Positions 63,106 to 64,000 of a DNA stretch of 64,000 bases are shown here, one piece after another. The notes beneath the pieces are model-generated. The model was not told the DNA's origin and did no database searches. It saw only the letters and a list, made by a program, of their open reading frames with translations. The DNA is from an uncultured Cyclobacteriaceae bacterium (GTDB lineage: Bacteria > Bacteroidota > Bacteroidia > Cytophagales > Cyclobacteriaceae), in assembly GCA_905479015.1 (NCBI GenBank), contig CAJQKV010000037.1, positions 1 to 64,000 on the forward strand, in the 5' to 3' direction. Made by a program: the position numbers and the translations under genes. Position 1 is the stretch's first letter. Every line of letters begins with the position of its first letter.

Positions 63106-63405
63106 ATGAAACTTCAAATACATTCTATACGGTTCGATGCAGATGACAAATTGATTGACCTCATTAAGAAAAAACTCATTAAGCTTGAGACGTTTTATGA
63201 TCGAATAATAGATGGCGAAGTTTTTTTGAGAATTGAAAATGATGAATCTAGAATCAATAAAATCATTGAAATAAAGTTAAATATTCCTGGGGACCAATTA
63301 TTCGCCAAAGAGCGGGCGAGGTCTTTTGAAATAGGGGCTGATGAGGCTACTGAAGCTTTACGACGACAGATCAAAAAATTTAAAGAGAAGCAGATGATCC
63401 ATTAA
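63106..63405 (+). CDS. hpf: Ribosome hibernation-promoting factor (short form)
   Basis: A 99-residue HPF/RaiA protein that binds the 30S decoding region and helps to inactivate or protect ribosomes in stationary phase. The start MKLQIHSIRFDADDKLIDLI matches the family, with the HPF fold's strand pattern and ERARSFEIGADEATEALRRQ near the C-terminus. It is the short form, without the C-terminal dimerisation domain of the long HPF. The gene is 23 bases after the recombinase. In many Bacteroidota tRNA genes and tuf follow here; instead cysS converges after 18 bases. Confidence 0.9.
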   Translation: MKLQIHSIRFDADDKLIDLIKKKLIKLETFYDRIIDGEVFLRIENDESRINKIIEIKLNIPGDQLFAKERARSFEIGADEATEALRRQIKKFKEKQMIH

Positions 63406-63423
63406 TGGAAGGAGCCCATCGGA

Positions 63424-64000
63424 TCACTCATTGTAGGTCCATCCTATAAAATCTTTCATATCTTTTATGGTGATGCCCTCTTCCTTGAGCCGCTGTCTAA
63501 GAACATCTACTTTTTTGTAATCCTTGGTCGCTTTCGCTTCAGCGTAATCTTCCAATAAAATATTGAGTAGGTTTATGCCATTGATGTGCGTCTCGGGTTT
63601 TATTCCCAGTATGTCTTCCGTGAAGCTTAACAACGTGGTCTTCATACGATCAAATGTCGCTTGATCCATATCTGCGAAGGCGATTTGTTTTGCATACAAT
63701 GAATTGACTTTTTTAAGTAAGTTAAACAGGTGACCAATCGTCAAAGCCGTATTAAAATCATCGTTCATGGCGTGATGACAATCGTCACACATTTTGTTAA
63801 TCTGAGTAACGAGTGCGGCATCTACATTTAATATCTCGTTCTCTGGATAAACCATTTCTTTGAGTATTCTTATGCCATTGGCTAATTTTGTGTAGCCTTT
63901 CAAGGATCCATTTAAGGCCTCATTAGAGAAATCTAAAGTACTTGCATAGTGAGACTGGAGCATAAAAAAGCGGATAGACATCGGAGAGTAGCCGCGATCG
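63424..64000 (-). CDS. cysS: Cysteinyl-tRNA synthetase, C-terminal part (cut by window end)
   Basis: The last 192 codons of cysS; the frame is open to the right edge, so the start lies beyond the window. The catalytic-domain end is visible as RGYSPMSIRFFMLQSHYAST, which in CysRS follows the KMSK loop region. The remaining DALR-like helical domain includes SNEALNGSLKGYTKLANGIR and a MCDDCHHAMNDDFNTALTIG segment. The tail ITIKDMKDFIGWTYNE is typical. It charges tRNA-Cys. It converges with hpf, 18 bases away, and no terminator is evident between the two. Confidence 0.95.
   Translation of the reverse strand, partial: DRGYSPMSIRFFMLQSHYASTLDFSNEALNGSLKGYTKLANGIRILKEMVYPENEILNVDAALVTQINKMCDDCHHAMNDDFNTALTIGHLFNLLKKVNSLYAKQIAFADMDQATFDRMKTTLLSFTEDILGIKPETHINGINLLNILLEDYAEAKATKDYKKVDVLRQRLKEEGITIKDMKDFIGWTYNE

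Overview
The window is an AT-rich chromosomal stretch from a member of the Bacteroidota, most likely close to the Cytophagales. Supporting traits are a TonB-dependent receptor paired with a DUF4249 lipoprotein, a fused E1 alpha/beta 2-oxo acid dehydrogenase, a YtxJ-type bacillithiol-linked protein, zinc-free bL31 (type B), a GlmU-like protein of the Bacteroidota kind, stand-alone MnmD, Bacteroidota-type -7 promoter boxes (TAnnTTTG) and few Shine-Dalgarno sequences. I see no rRNA, tRNA, CRISPR array, insertion sequence, prophage or plasmid feature. This is mainly core chromosome with a few lineage-specific unknown genes. Genus cannot be fixed from what I can read.

Layout. 1-3.9 kb: a terminator, a possible tiny membrane peptide, then the TonB receptor/DUF4249 pair. 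3.9-6.3 kb (minus): M16 peptidase, ispF, mnmD. 6.4-11.3 kb: fused E1 dehydrogenase, a secreted unknown, ytxJ, osmC (minus), an outer-membrane-like unknown and lipA; lipA supplies the lipoyl cofactor that E1-linked complexes need. 11.4-17.8 kb (minus): bestrophin-like channel, a coupled three-gene set (ceramidase-like hydrolase, D-threonine aldolase-like PLP enzyme, GH3 enzyme), and a YifB/ComM ATPase. 18.0-21.8 kb: DUF1080 lipoprotein, then ABC exporter, small membrane protein and gmhA (minus), an envelope/LPS-flavoured group.

22.0-27.4 kb (plus): rpmE2 with its own promoter and terminator, then GlmU-like protein, holB, hemC, a cyclophilin lipoprotein and an SDR reductase, closely packed. 27.4-42.9 kb (minus): a RidA-like/lipoprotein pair, then a long minus-strand run reading uvrA, tpiA, DUF6150 protein, prmA, a 1643-residue unknown secreted protein, M20 dipeptidase, DsbD-like reductase and an M23 peptidase. 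43.0-46.8 kb (plus): ECF sigma factor overlapping a 77-residue ORF, nth, and a 725-residue secreted unknown.

46.8-59.5 kb (minus): glyS, a possible 73-residue ORF, dgt, an RND/MMPL exporter, ileS, lspA and an EamA transporter, with a CPA2 antiporter upstream. 59.5-64 kb: DUF547 lipoprotein, ugd (minus), then rpsU, a tyrosine recombinase and hpf (plus), and the 3' end of cysS (minus) running off the window.

The least explained items are the 1643-residue protein with an acidic Trp-containing octapeptide tract, the 725-residue secreted protein, and several enzymes whose diagnostic residues are altered (RidA-like, M23, ceramidase-like, RCK domain). Several start codons were moved from the longest ORF to an ATG, or to a signal-peptide start, as stated in each entry.
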